This document shows positions 25,329 through 34,410 of a stretch of 39,852 nt of DNA, piece after piece. Below the pieces are notes generated by a model. It did not search any database, was not told the DNA's origin, and saw only the letters and a list, made by a program, of their open reading frames with translations. Source of the stretch: an uncultured Bacteroidales bacterium (GTDB lineage: Bacteria > Bacteroidota > Bacteroidia > Bacteroidales > UBA932); contig CAMNNY010000128.1 of assembly GCA_946546175.1 (NCBI GenBank), forward strand, positions 1 through 39,852. The letters are read 5' to 3'. Both the position numbers and the translations under genes were made by a program. Each line of letters opens with the position of its first letter. Positions within the stretch are counted from its first letter, which is position 1.

Positions 25329-27910
25329 GCTACCTACCCACAACATACCAGCTGAAATATTACAGCGAGTTAACCAACGAGCGAAACGAAAAGGTCCGTC
25401 TGGAAATCCACCAGAAAGGGACCCTCACCTCCGACTTTCCGAAGCAGATCGGAGAGCTGCGCGACTTGCAGCTCAACGTCCTCGGAAACAGCGCTGACGT
25501 TTTCGCGCCCATCATCAAGACGGAGCTCAACTTCAGTCTGGTGGACACTTGGGACATTCCGTCCGGAGTCCAGGCCAACAGCATCAAGCACGGAGCCTGG
25601 GAGGAGTTCTACACCCCCGACAGCACCGGCTACCTCGTCATCGTCAAGACCACCGCCCCAGGAGGTAACACCTTCGCCACGCGCTGGTCCGGTTACATCA
25701 CCCCAGACAGCTGGCAGGAATACATCCACTATCACGGCATCGTAACCATCACCGCCCGAGACAACATCGGCCACCTGCAGGACTTCGACTTCGATCTGAC
25801 GGGAGACGAGTCCGGGACGGTCACCATCCAGCAGCTGATCACAGCCGCAATGCAGAAAATCAACCTGCCGATGGACCTCTCCTTTAACGACTCCAGCACC
25901 GGAGACCTCGAGAAGCTCGAGACAACAGGTACGACCAACGGCGTCCTCGATTTGAGAATGAACACCTCGCTCTTTAAGGACGACGACTGGCAGACCGTCC
26001 TGAGCGACGTGCTCGAGGCCATCGGCTACGTTTTGAGATACGAGGACAGCAACAAGATCGTCTGCTTCCCGCTCCGGAACTTGCAGACCTGCGGAACCAC
26101 CAGCCTGAACCCGGGCACCACCGAGATCAAGTTCCTCGACGGAACCAGGACCCTCGACCCGGCCTACAAAGACATCACCGAGGAAATCGGGTTCGAGCCC
26201 AAGGACAAAGTGGAGGTGCCACCGGCTGGAGGCGTCCAGTTTAGTCCGAATTATACCGGCAGCTACACGGCATATATGCTAAAGGAAGACGGCACCTCCC
26301 TCGGCAATTCCTACGGCGCGCTAAACGAGATCTACAGCGGAGGACCCTACTGGAATGGAACGCAGAGCCAGCGCCGCGCTTTCCTGGACATAGCAACTCG
26401 AGAGCTCACGGACGATGCCCAGCGCAGAGAGGGCGACGGCTTCAAAGAGGCACTATTCATCGCCGCGAATGCCAGCGGCGACTCAATTACCCCGGTTTGG
26501 AAGCATTACATGGCCGACGCCACCGGGCGCTTTACATTCGTCTTCAAAGAGAAACCCGCGTGCCTCGACAGCAACGGAAAACTTGACATCGCCTCATACC
26601 TCAAGCTCTACAAGATAGGAGTCCAGGTGAACTTCGTCACAAATGGCCAGACCTATAACCTCAACTTCCACGAGGCGGGTGGCTATTATTGGGATACCCT
26701 CGGAGCTGAGACCATCGACATCTTGATGCAGAACGACAAGCACGAGATATCGCTGGAGTTCCTCAGCCAATACGGAATGGGCCACGGCTATCTGGAGATA
26801 AAACTGATGTGGATCCAGTACCGATGCACCACGAGCACCTACAACGGCAACGGATGCTACGCCCGCTTGGAAAGCATCGAGCTCCAGCCCTGGACCACCA
26901 ACGGCCAGATCAAGAGCGACAAAGTCCATACGACGAACAACAATGGATACAATGTCCGCTGTACCAGGAACCCCCGCCTCGGAGTGCTCAGCGCAGAGAG
27001 AACACCATCTCTGCCGGGCTTTTATGAAAAGGCGCTCTTCTGCACCGATTCCAACGGAACAATCATCCCGGCGCCCTACAAATGGAAGTGGAGCGACGAG
27101 AGCACATACACGCCATTCCCAGTCCAGATTCATAAGCAGCTGCTTTGCTTCTACCACGAGACCACAGAGCTCCTGGAGGGTGACTGCCTGCCGGCCATCG
27201 ATTCCGTGGCCGCACGATTTGACAAGCTGATGCTTTACGGAGGCAGGACGCACATCGTCCTCGGCGGCACCTTGGACTTTACGACTGGGCGCTTCAGGAC
27301 GCTCCGGATGCGTACCTTCTTCACGTGGGCTGAGCTCTGGGGAGGAGGCGAGCAGGCTGCCATCGCCGTGGTACCGACAGCCGCAGATCTTACCCAGACC
27401 TCCGGCGTGGCCGTCCGAATTGACTGCAACACCAGCTGGCGAATCAGGACCCTGCCATCAGGCCTCACGGCCTCGTCCAGCTCCGGAACCGGGACCTCTT
27501 ACATCAGCATCTATCGAGACCAGAGTTTTAATGGCGGAACCGTGGTCTTTGAGACGACGGACGGACAGCACACAGCGAACCTCGTCCTCACCAGGCAGAC
27601 CACAGGAGTGTTGGCGATGGTCAGCGTCGGCAGCGACCTCGACGATATGAGCTTCCCGTTGATTGAGGGCATCTACGCCATTGAGATCAGCTTCGATCCT
27701 GACGAGGAGGGCATGGTCTTCCTGAACTTCCCGAGCTGGATCCACTTCAACGATGCCGATGCAGAGGGCGGCGTTATTTACACGCCTGGCGTCTACTATT
27801 TGTGGCACGACGAGGGCCTGACATCGGAGCTCCCGAGAGACGGATACATCGAAGCTCAAGGCGCCGGCACCGGAGCAGAGGCCCGGCTCTACGTAAAGCA
27901 GTGGGGCTAA
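25325..27910 (+). CDS. Large tail/baseplate protein with C-terminal BACON-like domain
   Basis: ATG at 25325 in the frame of ORF 25079..27910. Confidence 0.75.
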   Translation: MSYLPTTYQLKYYSELTNERNEKVRLEIHQKGTLTSDFPKQIGELRDLQLNVLGNSADVFAPIIKTELNFSLVDTWDIPSGVQANSIKHGAWEEFYTPDSTGYLVIVKTTAPGGNTFATRWSGYITPDSWQEYIHYHGIVTITARDNIGHLQDFDFDLTGDESGTVTIQQLITAAMQKINLPMDLSFNDSSTGDLEKLETTGTTNGVLDLRMNTSLFKDDDWQTVLSDVLEAIGYVLRYEDSNKIVCFPLRNLQTCGTTSLNPGTTEIKFLDGTRTLDPAYKDITEEIGFEPKDKVEVPPAGGVQFSPNYTGSYTAYMLKEDGTSLGNSYGALNEIYSGGPYWNGTQSQRRAFLDIATRELTDDAQRREGDGFKEALFIAANASGDSITPVWKHYMADATGRFTFVFKEKPACLDSNGKLDIASYLKLYKIGVQVNFVTNGQTYNLNFHEAGGYYWDTLGAETIDILMQNDKHEISLEFLSQYGMGHGYLEIKLMWIQYRCTTSTYNGNGCYARLESIELQPWTTNGQIKSDKVHTTNNNGYNVRCTRNPRLGVLSAERTPSLPGFYEKALFCTDSNGTIIPAPYKWKWSDESTYTPFPVQIHKQLLCFYHETTELLEGDCLPAIDSVAARFDKLMLYGGRTHIVLGGTLDFTTGRFRTLRMRTFFTWAELWGGGEQAAIAVVPTAADLTQTSGVAVRIDCNTSWRIRTLPSGLTASSSSGTGTSYISIYRDQSFNGGTVVFETTDGQHTANLVLTRQTTGVLAMVSVGSDLDDMSFPLIEGIYAIEISFDPDEEGMVFLNFPSWIHFNDADAEGGVIYTPGVYYLWHDEGLTSELPRDGYIEAQGAGTGAEARLYVKQWG

Positions 27911-27971
27911 GCAACCAAATGAACACCTCGAAAACGGCAAGAGCAAAAAACCTTTAATAACTTGCAGACAA
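27911..27971 (+). promoter_or_regulatory. Late-promoter-like repeat, copy 3
   Basis: GCAACCAAATGAAC at 27911 and CTTTAATAACTTGCA at 27952. Confidence 0.55.
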
Positions 27972-28751
27972 ATGGCAACGATAACACTCAAACCCATACG
28001 GCAGCAGACCGACGTCATACTGCGAGTGACCCTGACCGACAACGGAGTCAGGGTCAGCTGGCTGGACGCCGAGACCATCCGCGCCTTCCTTTACTCCGAG
28101 AGGCAGAGGATCATAGACGGCCCCTGCACCTGGGAGGTGGACAGCGAGGACGACACCATCCTCGTCTGTCATTACGATGCACACCAGCCCCAGCACCTCG
28201 GAAAGACGAAGCTCATCGTCGAGGTGACTATCCAGGACCAGACGTCGACCTACGACAAATACGCCCTCGAGTTCGTGGCCACCACAGACGAGACGCAGGA
28301 CGACGGCACGACTGCAGAGGATGAGACCGCAGAGGTGGACATCGACGTCACAGACGTGGATACCAGCATCCTCACCGGCGCCATTCAGGCAGCGCTCGAT
28401 GCAGCGGAGGCAGCCAACGCCGCAGCCGGACACGCGCCCTACATCAGCGAGAACGGCAACTGGTTTATCTGGGATGCTACCACCGGAGACTACGTGGACT
28501 CCGGTACCAGCGCCACCGGGCCGGAGGGCCCTGCAGGCCAGGACGGACGAGACGGCCAGGATGGCCGCGACGGCGCAGACGGACAGGACGGAGCAGACGG
28601 CCAGGACGGACGAGACGGAGTGGACGGAGGCATCCTCTACCCGACGTTCAGGATCGACGCCGCGATGCACCTGAAGATGAGCGACGCCGGAGAGAGCGCC
28701 AACCAGCGCTTCGAGGTGGACAGCGCCGGCCATTTCAAAATGACAATTTAA
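27972..28751 (+). CDS. Tail fibre/baseplate protein with collagen-like Gly-X-Y repeat
   Basis: GPEGPAGQDGRDGQDGRDGADGQDGADGQDGRDGVDGG. Confidence 0.75.
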   Translation: MATITLKPIRQQTDVILRVTLTDNGVRVSWLDAETIRAFLYSERQRIIDGPCTWEVDSEDDTILVCHYDAHQPQHLGKTKLIVEVTIQDQTSTYDKYALEFVATTDETQDDGTTAEDETAEVDIDVTDVDTSILTGAIQAALDAAEAANAAAGHAPYISENGNWFIWDATTGDYVDSGTSATGPEGPAGQDGRDGQDGRDGADGQDGADGQDGRDGVDGGILYPTFRIDAAMHLKMSDAGESANQRFEVDSAGHFKMTI

Positions 28752-28763
28752 ACGACAAGAGCA

Positions 28764-29651
28764 ATGACAATAGACCTCGGCAAAGTTGCAATCACCGCAG
28801 GAGGCAACTGGAAAAACAACGTCACCTACGAGGCACTGACCCTCGTGGTCTTTGCAGCGCTGGACGGAGGTGATGGCTGCGGATACATCAGCCTCAAGAA
28901 CAACCTCGGAGTGACCCCGGGCACAGACGAAACTACCTGGAAGAAAGCTGCCGAGGCCGGCCAAAGCATCTACACCCTCTGCGTCGCCCACGGCACCTTC
29001 GTAGGCACAGAGGAGGAATTCGTCGCAGCATACAACGACGCCGTCACCGCCGCAACAAACGCAGCGAGCGCAGCGAACAGCGCCGCCACCTACGCCCAAA
29101 ACACTGCAGACACCGCCGCCGCGGAGGCCGCTGCCACAGCAGCCAGGGCAGCCCAGGCCGCGGAGGCTACCGCTGCAGCTGCTGCATCCCAGGCCCAGCA
29201 GACCGCAAACGAGGCCGCCGCGGAAGCCCGCGAGGTCTCCGACGCAATGGTAGTCAGGATGGAGACCTTCGACGAAAATGAGGAGGCCCGCCAGAGCCAC
29301 GAAGAAGACCGCCAGGAGGCAGAGACTGCCCGAGAGACCGCGGAGGAAGCGAGGGCATCTGCAGAGACCGCCCGAGAGACCGCGTCCGCAGAGGCGACCG
29401 CAGCTGCCACGGCAGCCGCAGCCGTCGCAGAGGAGAAAGCCGGCGACGCCAATGATGCAGCCGCCGCTGCCTCCGCAGCCGCCGCTGAAGCAGAAGCCGC
29501 CACGGAACAGCTCGAGCAGCTGACCACCGGCCTCATCGGACTCAAGGTGGAAGACGGAGAGCTCATCCTCGTCCAGAACGCGCAGACCGGAGTGGCCCAG
29601 ACCGGATCCATCGATGACGACGGAATGGTCACTATCGAATTCACCGTATAA
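28764..29651 (+). CDS. Tail fibre protein with long Ala/Glu coiled coil
   Basis: Coiled-coil composition; position in the fibre module. Confidence 0.7.
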   Translation: MTIDLGKVAITAGGNWKNNVTYEALTLVVFAALDGGDGCGYISLKNNLGVTPGTDETTWKKAAEAGQSIYTLCVAHGTFVGTEEEFVAAYNDAVTAATNAASAANSAATYAQNTADTAAAEAAATAARAAQAAEATAAAAASQAQQTANEAAAEAREVSDAMVVRMETFDENEEARQSHEEDRQEAETARETAEEARASAETARETASAEATAAATAAAAVAEEKAGDANDAAAAASAAAAEAEAATEQLEQLTTGLIGLKVEDGELILVQNAQTGVAQTGSIDDDGMVTIEFTV

Positions 29652-29668
29652 CCAAAAACCCGCATACA

Positions 29669-30814
29669 ATGTCCGCATCATCCCAAATCATCCTCGGCCC
29701 GGTGCCCCATTTCAAAAACGAGTGGGCCTCCGGGACCAACTACAAGAAAGGAGCTATCGTCTATCACAACGGCAGCTCCTACACCGCGCTCATAGCAAAC
29801 CCGAGCACCGAGCCGTCCTTCACCTACGATCCAGCGGCTGGGACCTTCACCGTCTCCGAGGGATGGGGCCTGCTGGCCGTCGGCGCAGCCGCAGCGAGCG
29901 AGACTCTCCTCGGAGAGTTCAAAGCTGCCCTCGGCTACTCTGCCGAAAAGAGCATCATCACCCTGACCGCAGGAGAGACAGGCAAGTACGTCAAGTGCGC
30001 CACACGATCCGCGGCAGCCAACGCCAACTTTAACATCTCCGAGCCCTTCGACGTGGAGGCCTGCACCGAGCTGCTGATCAAGACCGGATACAACCCGAGC
30101 GACAACACACACGCCGCTCTGGACATTTCCGTCATCGCCCTCTACGAGGAGACGGAGCGCATCCGCACCGTCCAGAAGAAAAACAGCCAGAACCAGCCGC
30201 TCTACTACGTCGTGATCATCGACCCTGAGACCGGCAGCGAGACCGTCACCACAGAGGAGACCACCGTCGACACCGGGCATCCGGTCTACATTCAGGAGAC
30301 CTATACCGAGCACCGCTACCTCCCCAACAATGAGGACCGCTTCGTGAAGATCCCCGACACCGGCTACTACGTGGCGAACATCCCCCAGAGCTGCAAGTGC
30401 GTCGTGAGTTACAAGCCCGGCGTGACAGACCTCGAGGTCGTCGCCATCAAATACGGCTGCCTGGCCAACCTCACCTCTCAGCTTTATGGCATCTACGAGC
30501 ACCGCACGATGGCCGAGGCCGTCGCCTCGCTCGCAGAGCGCCTGCGGGCCCTGGAGGACAGCATCGGCAAGCTCGGAAAGGTGACAGCCGAGAGCGTCGA
30601 CGCCCTCGAGCTGACCAAGTACCTCTACCCGACGGTGCTCTACGGCGCCGGCGTTCCGGCAGCGGCCACCAAGCCCGCCAACCTTCCCGAGGGCCTGCCT
30701 TGGGACGGCATCCCCGCCTTTAAGGGCCAGCTCTACATCAACACCGAAGCCGCATCCGGTGGACTTTACTACGCCAAAGACGTGAACGCCGTAAGCGACT
30801 GGATCAACGCATAA
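29669..30814 (+). CDS. Tail fibre protein, carbohydrate-binding-like N terminus
   Basis: ASGTNYKKGAIVYHNGSSYTALIANPSTEPS. Confidence 0.6.
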   Translation: MSASSQIILGPVPHFKNEWASGTNYKKGAIVYHNGSSYTALIANPSTEPSFTYDPAAGTFTVSEGWGLLAVGAAAASETLLGEFKAALGYSAEKSIITLTAGETGKYVKCATRSAAANANFNISEPFDVEACTELLIKTGYNPSDNTHAALDISVIALYEETERIRTVQKKNSQNQPLYYVVIIDPETGSETVTTEETTVDTGHPVYIQETYTEHRYLPNNEDRFVKIPDTGYYVANIPQSCKCVVSYKPGVTDLEVVAIKYGCLANLTSQLYGIYEHRTMAEAVASLAERLRALEDSIGKLGKVTAESVDALELTKYLYPTVLYGAGVPAAATKPANLPEGLPWDGIPAFKGQLYINTEAASGGLYYAKDVNAVSDWINA

Positions 30815-30826
30815 AAACCGAAAGCC

Positions 30827-32221
30827 ATGATCAAATACTACGACACCGAGGCCGCATACGCAGCCGACGCCAAATCCCCATTTGAATCGCAGGTCTCCCT
30901 GGTGGGAGAGAGCAACGCCATCCACTACGATGGCCGTAACGTCATCGTCGGAGCCAAGCACGCCAAGACCGGCAGCATCGTCGTCCTGGACGGCAACAGC
31001 GCCCTGCATTTCGTGGCGCTGGACACCTTCAGCAGCTCCAGCTTCATGAGCAACTACACCGTCGTCGGAGTGGTCGCCGTCGGCGTAGACCACAAGGACT
31101 ACCGCGGCAAGCTGGTCATCGTTCACAAGACCAACACCAGCAAGCAGTGGAGCGCCATCTACAGCTTTAAGCTCACTGGCTACACCCTGGACGGCACCGA
31201 CCGCTCAGGCGTCCTCACCGTCCGCAGCGCGAGCGACTGGGGCACCGGAGTGGACTACACCATCAACTACAACGCCGACAACGTCGCAGACTTCCTGACG
31301 ACCCTCAATGCCTACTTTAAGAGCACTGCTCCCTTCACCACCCAGCAGTGGAGAGCCGACTCTGACGCCCAGGGCAACATCACCCTGTCCTTCCTGTTCA
31401 CCGACTACCGCCAGGCCAGCAACAGCGCCAAGTCGGGCTTCTCCATCAGCGCCAACCTGCTGCCCGGCATCCCGGCCAGCAGCGCAATGCTCCGCGTCAA
31501 CGGTCAGCGCTCCGGAGAGGGCAGCATCAGCAACTGGGACCGCGCCCTCGCTTATTATCGCAACGACAACGGACCCTCCGCATACCAGGGAGGCCGCACC
31601 AGCGACCAGGGCAGCAACGTCAAGCAGACGTACCCCATCAACCTCCCGACCTGGCTCGGTACCAGCGCACAGAATCCCGGCGACTTCTGCGCCGGCCTTC
31701 GCGCCATCTACGGAGAGGGAGAGGCTGGCTGGCTCAAGTTCATGGAGACCTGCCTCCCGGTCCGTCCGACCAACTACGGCCCGCTGGGAGACAAGGCCAC
31801 CTACGGAGACGGAAAGCGCAACACCTACCAGATGGCAGGCGTCAAGTTCATCAAGCAGGACAACACGGAGATCGTCGCCTTCCCGGCAGCCGACTACTGC
31901 GCATCCGTGGTCTACAACCACGAGCTCCTCAAGAAAGGCGCCTGGCAGCTGCCCGACGTGGACACCCTCAGCGGGATCCTTTCGACGATCAAGTACGGAA
32001 CCTCGGCAAGCCGTGACGCAGACCCCGTCAACAGAGCCCTCAACGCCATCGGCGGCAGCGCCATCTCGAATGGTTCGGGCATCTGGTCCGCATCCCGTTA
32101 CTACGCCAACGGCGCCTGGTGCTCCTACGGCACATACGGCGTCCTCGGCAGCTACGGCATGTACTACTCGAGCCTGGCGCTCCCGGTCGCGCTTTTAGAC
32201 GTGAGCGAAGCGAACATCTAA
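30827..32221 (+). CDS. Primary DGR target: tail/receptor-binding protein with C-terminal C-type-lectin-like variable domain
   Basis: Contains VR1; GIWSASRYYANGAWCSYGTYGVLGSYGMYYSSLALPVALL. Confidence 0.9.
   Translation: MIKYYDTEAAYAADAKSPFESQVSLVGESNAIHYDGRNVIVGAKHAKTGSIVVLDGNSALHFVALDTFSSSSFMSNYTVVGVVAVGVDHKDYRGKLVIVHKTNTSKQWSAIYSFKLTGYTLDGTDRSGVLTVRSASDWGTGVDYTINYNADNVADFLTTLNAYFKSTAPFTTQQWRADSDAQGNITLSFLFTDYRQASNSAKSGFSISANLLPGIPASSAMLRVNGQRSGEGSISNWDRALAYYRNDNGPSAYQGGRTSDQGSNVKQTYPINLPTWLGTSAQNPGDFCAGLRAIYGEGEAGWLKFMETCLPVRPTNYGPLGDKATYGDGKRNTYQMAGVKFIKQDNTEIVAFPAADYCASVVYNHELLKKGAWQLPDVDTLSGILSTIKYGTSASRDADPVNRALNAIGGSAISNGSGIWSASRYYANGAWCSYGTYGVLGSYGMYYSSLALPVALLDVSEANI
32068..32191 (+). 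repeat. VR1: DGR variable repeat, 124 nt
   Basis: Colinear with TR 32821-32944; 20 differences, 19 at TR adenines. Confidence 0.95.
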
Positions 32222-32233
32222 ACCTTAAACCTT

Positions 32234-32262
32234 GGCGAGGCCGCTCCGGCGGCCCGCCTTTT
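32234..32262 (+). terminator. Intrinsic terminator between the VR1 target and avd
   Basis: GGCG-a-GGCCGC TCCG GCGGCC-CGCC TTTT. Confidence 0.75.
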
Positions 32263-32273
32263 CCCTTACCAAG

Positions 32274-32738
32274 ATGCACAGCGAATACAGAGATCCAAAG
32301 CCACTGCCCGGAGAAAGACCGGTGCCCAGCATCAAGGTTGACGCCCTGAAGCTGCTCGGGCTCTTGCTCAGGGCAGAGCTGATGATGACCGCCGTGGACC
32401 GCAGGCGCTACGCCAACCGGGCCATCGAAGCAATCGAAGACGTCATCCGGGACTTCCAACTCGCCCACGACTTCGAGGACGAGCGACTCCACTACCTCAA
32501 AAAGATGTGGGCCGACATCGCCGTTTTTATGGACCTGATGAGGATCATCGGAGAGACCAACGCCATCCGCGTGAACCTCGCCTCCAGCAGGCGCAAAGAC
32601 GGAGAACCGGTGGACACGATGACCCCGGACCAAATGAAGCTCGAGCTCTACAACCGCGTAGCATCCCTGGACGAGGGAGCAACAAAATGGAAAAATAGCA
32701 TATATAGGAACAAGGGCACGACCTACACCAAAGAGTGA
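32274..32738 (+). CDS. avd: Avd-like DGR accessory variability protein (four-helix bundle)
   Basis: ALKLLGLLLRAELMMTAVDRRRYANRAIEAIEDVIRDFQLAHDFEDERLHYLKKMWADIAVFMDLMRII; sits between VR1 and TR/RT. Confidence 0.85.
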   Translation: MHSEYRDPKPLPGERPVPSIKVDALKLLGLLLRAELMMTAVDRRRYANRAIEAIEDVIRDFQLAHDFEDERLHYLKKMWADIAVFMDLMRIIGETNAIRVNLASSRRKDGEPVDTMTPDQMKLELYNRVASLDEGATKWKNSIYRNKGTTYTKE

Positions 32739-32765
32739 CCTGGGCAGGCTCCCCATTGAATAAAG

Positions 32766-32811
32766 GAGGCTCTGCTGGCCAAAACCAGCTAAACCGAAAG
32801 GAAAGAGCCTC
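32766..32811 (+). ncRNA. Structured leader 5' of TR: outer 8-bp stem enclosing a 5-bp hairpin and CC-GAAA-GG
   Basis: GAGGCTCT/AGAGCCTC (32766-32773/32804-32811); GCTGG/CCAGC (32774-32778/32785-32789). Confidence 0.55.
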
Positions 32812-32820
32812 GGAGAACGT

Positions 32821-32944
32821 GAATGGTTCGAACATCTGGTCCGCATCCCGTTACAACGCCAACAACGCCTGGTACTCCAACGGCAACAACGGCAACCTCA
32901 ACAACAACAACATGTACAACTCGAACCTGGCGCTCCCGGTCGCG
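32821..32944 (+). repeat. TR: DGR template repeat (Asn/AAC-rich)
   Basis: Non-coding between avd and RT; source of VR1 and VR2. Confidence 0.95.
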
Positions 32945-32960
32945 AATTATTCAAAAAGGA

Positions 32961-34199
32961 ATGGACACAAAGACCTTCATAGACTCTTACCTGGGCTGCC
33001 GCGAGAACAAGCGCAGAAGCCCGGACAGCGTCTACTTCGAGCTGCACTGGGAGAGAGATCTCAAGCGGCTCGAGCTGGACTTTGAAGACCGCTCCCTTGT
33101 TCCTTTCATTTACGGATTCATAGCACCGCGCCCCAGGCCCAGGGAGGTCATCGCCTGCCTGATGCAGGGCAAGATCCTGCAGTTTTACTTCGACTTGCAC
33201 ATCCGCCCGCTGGTGGAAGATGAGCTCACAGACCGGACCTTCAACAACCGCATCGGCTACGGACCGGACAAAGCCGTCAAGCAGCTGATGGAGGACATCC
33301 GACGAGTCTCGCAGAATTACACAAGGGACTGCTGGGTCATCGGCCGGGACATCCGGGCATACTTCCCAAGCAGCGACCTGGACCGGAGCTACAATCACTA
33401 CCGCCAGCTCATCGAGCGGCACTTCCCCGAGGGAGAGCAGAGAGACGACCTGCTCTACATCCTGCTCCGGACCAATTACTCCTACCCGGCAGAGAACATC
33501 CACCTGCGAAGCCCGAAGCACAAGTGGGAGCCCATCATTGCGGAGGGCAAGAGCGTTATCTTCAATGCGCCGCCCGGACGAGGTGCCTGCCTCGGGAACC
33601 AGTACTGGCAGGTGGAGAAAAACTACGACCTCAACGATTTCGATCATTTCCAGGTGGACGAATGCGGCCTGGCTTACGTCCGCTTCGTGGACGATATGCG
33701 CTGGGTCGTCGCAAATAAAGAAGCGGGCCTCGCCCAAGTCGCCCTGAGCGAGAAAAAGCTGCAGGAGGAATACGGCTACCAGATGCACCCGCGCAAGCGC
33801 TCCTGCCAGCATTACACCAAAGGCGGCAGCTTCATCGGCATCTGGTTCAAACCAGGACGGACCTACATCGGCAACAGAGTGGTCCGCAACTGCAAGGCCC
33901 GGATCCAGGAGTGGAACCGGCACGTCACAGAGCTCAACATCGACCACTTCCTGGCAAGCATCAACAGCTACACCGGCCAGATGAAACACCACGCCGCCTA
34001 CAACATAATCCGAGGCATTGTGGACAACACGGTGTCAAAGAAATGGACAAAATACGTCCACTTCAACGAAGACCGGCTCTGCTACCAGGCCAACCCCGGC
34101 TACACGCACAACGAGCTCCTCCAGAAAAGATATCACTTTAAACTTCATAAAAATGACAAAGCAAGAACAACTCAACGCCCTGGAGTCGCGGCAGCTTGA
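32961..34199 (+). CDS. DGR reverse transcriptase
   Basis: RT motifs: YVRFVDDMRW (catalytic), CLGNQYWQ (motif 4), GSFIGIWFKPGRTYI; AAAAGGA just 5' of the ATG. Confidence 0.95.
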   Translation: MDTKTFIDSYLGCRENKRRSPDSVYFELHWERDLKRLELDFEDRSLVPFIYGFIAPRPRPREVIACLMQGKILQFYFDLHIRPLVEDELTDRTFNNRIGYGPDKAVKQLMEDIRRVSQNYTRDCWVIGRDIRAYFPSSDLDRSYNHYRQLIERHFPEGEQRDDLLYILLRTNYSYPAENIHLRSPKHKWEPIIAEGKSVIFNAPPGRGACLGNQYWQVEKNYDLNDFDHFQVDECGLAYVRFVDDMRWVVANKEAGLAQVALSEKKLQEEYGYQMHPRKRSCQHYTKGGSFIGIWFKPGRTYIGNRVVRNCKARIQEWNRHVTELNIDHFLASINSYTGQMKHHAAYNIIRGIVDNTVSKKWTKYVHFNEDRLCYQANPGYTHNELLQKRYHFKLHKNDKARTTQRPGVAAA

Positions 34200-34407
34200 A
34201 CTCCAGGCCATCATGGAAAAGAGCGACGCCCACGCATCCAAATGCTCCAAGCTCGGTCTCAAGTTTAATCAGGAGTACCCCGACGACCTCGCTGAATACC
34301 AGGCCGCCAATACGGAGTACAACACCAACGAGTCCCGGATCAAGGCCCTCAAAGCGGAAATCGCTGCGGAGCCCGAGCCGGAACACGCAGCACCCGAGGA
34401 GGAATAA
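34153..34407 (+). CDS. Small coiled-coil hypothetical protein overlapping the RT 3' end
   Basis: MTKQEQLNALESRQLELQAIMEKSDAHASK; ATG at 34153. Confidence 0.6.
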   Translation: MTKQEQLNALESRQLELQAIMEKSDAHASKCSKLGLKFNQEYPDDLAEYQAANTEYNTNESRIKALKAEIAAEPEPEHAAPEEE

Positions 34408-34410
34408 GCA

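Noticed and set aside
32928-32944. Further VR copies elsewhere in the window
   Set aside because: Manual scan for ctggcgctcccggtcgcg found only TR, VR1 and VR2; a computed search should confirm.
32735-33085. 116-aa ORF running through TR (NGSNIWSASRYNANNAWYSNGNNGNLNNNN...)
   Set aside because: This is the template repeat being open in one frame; it overlaps RT and reads on in a different frame, so it is explained by TR retaining target codon phase.
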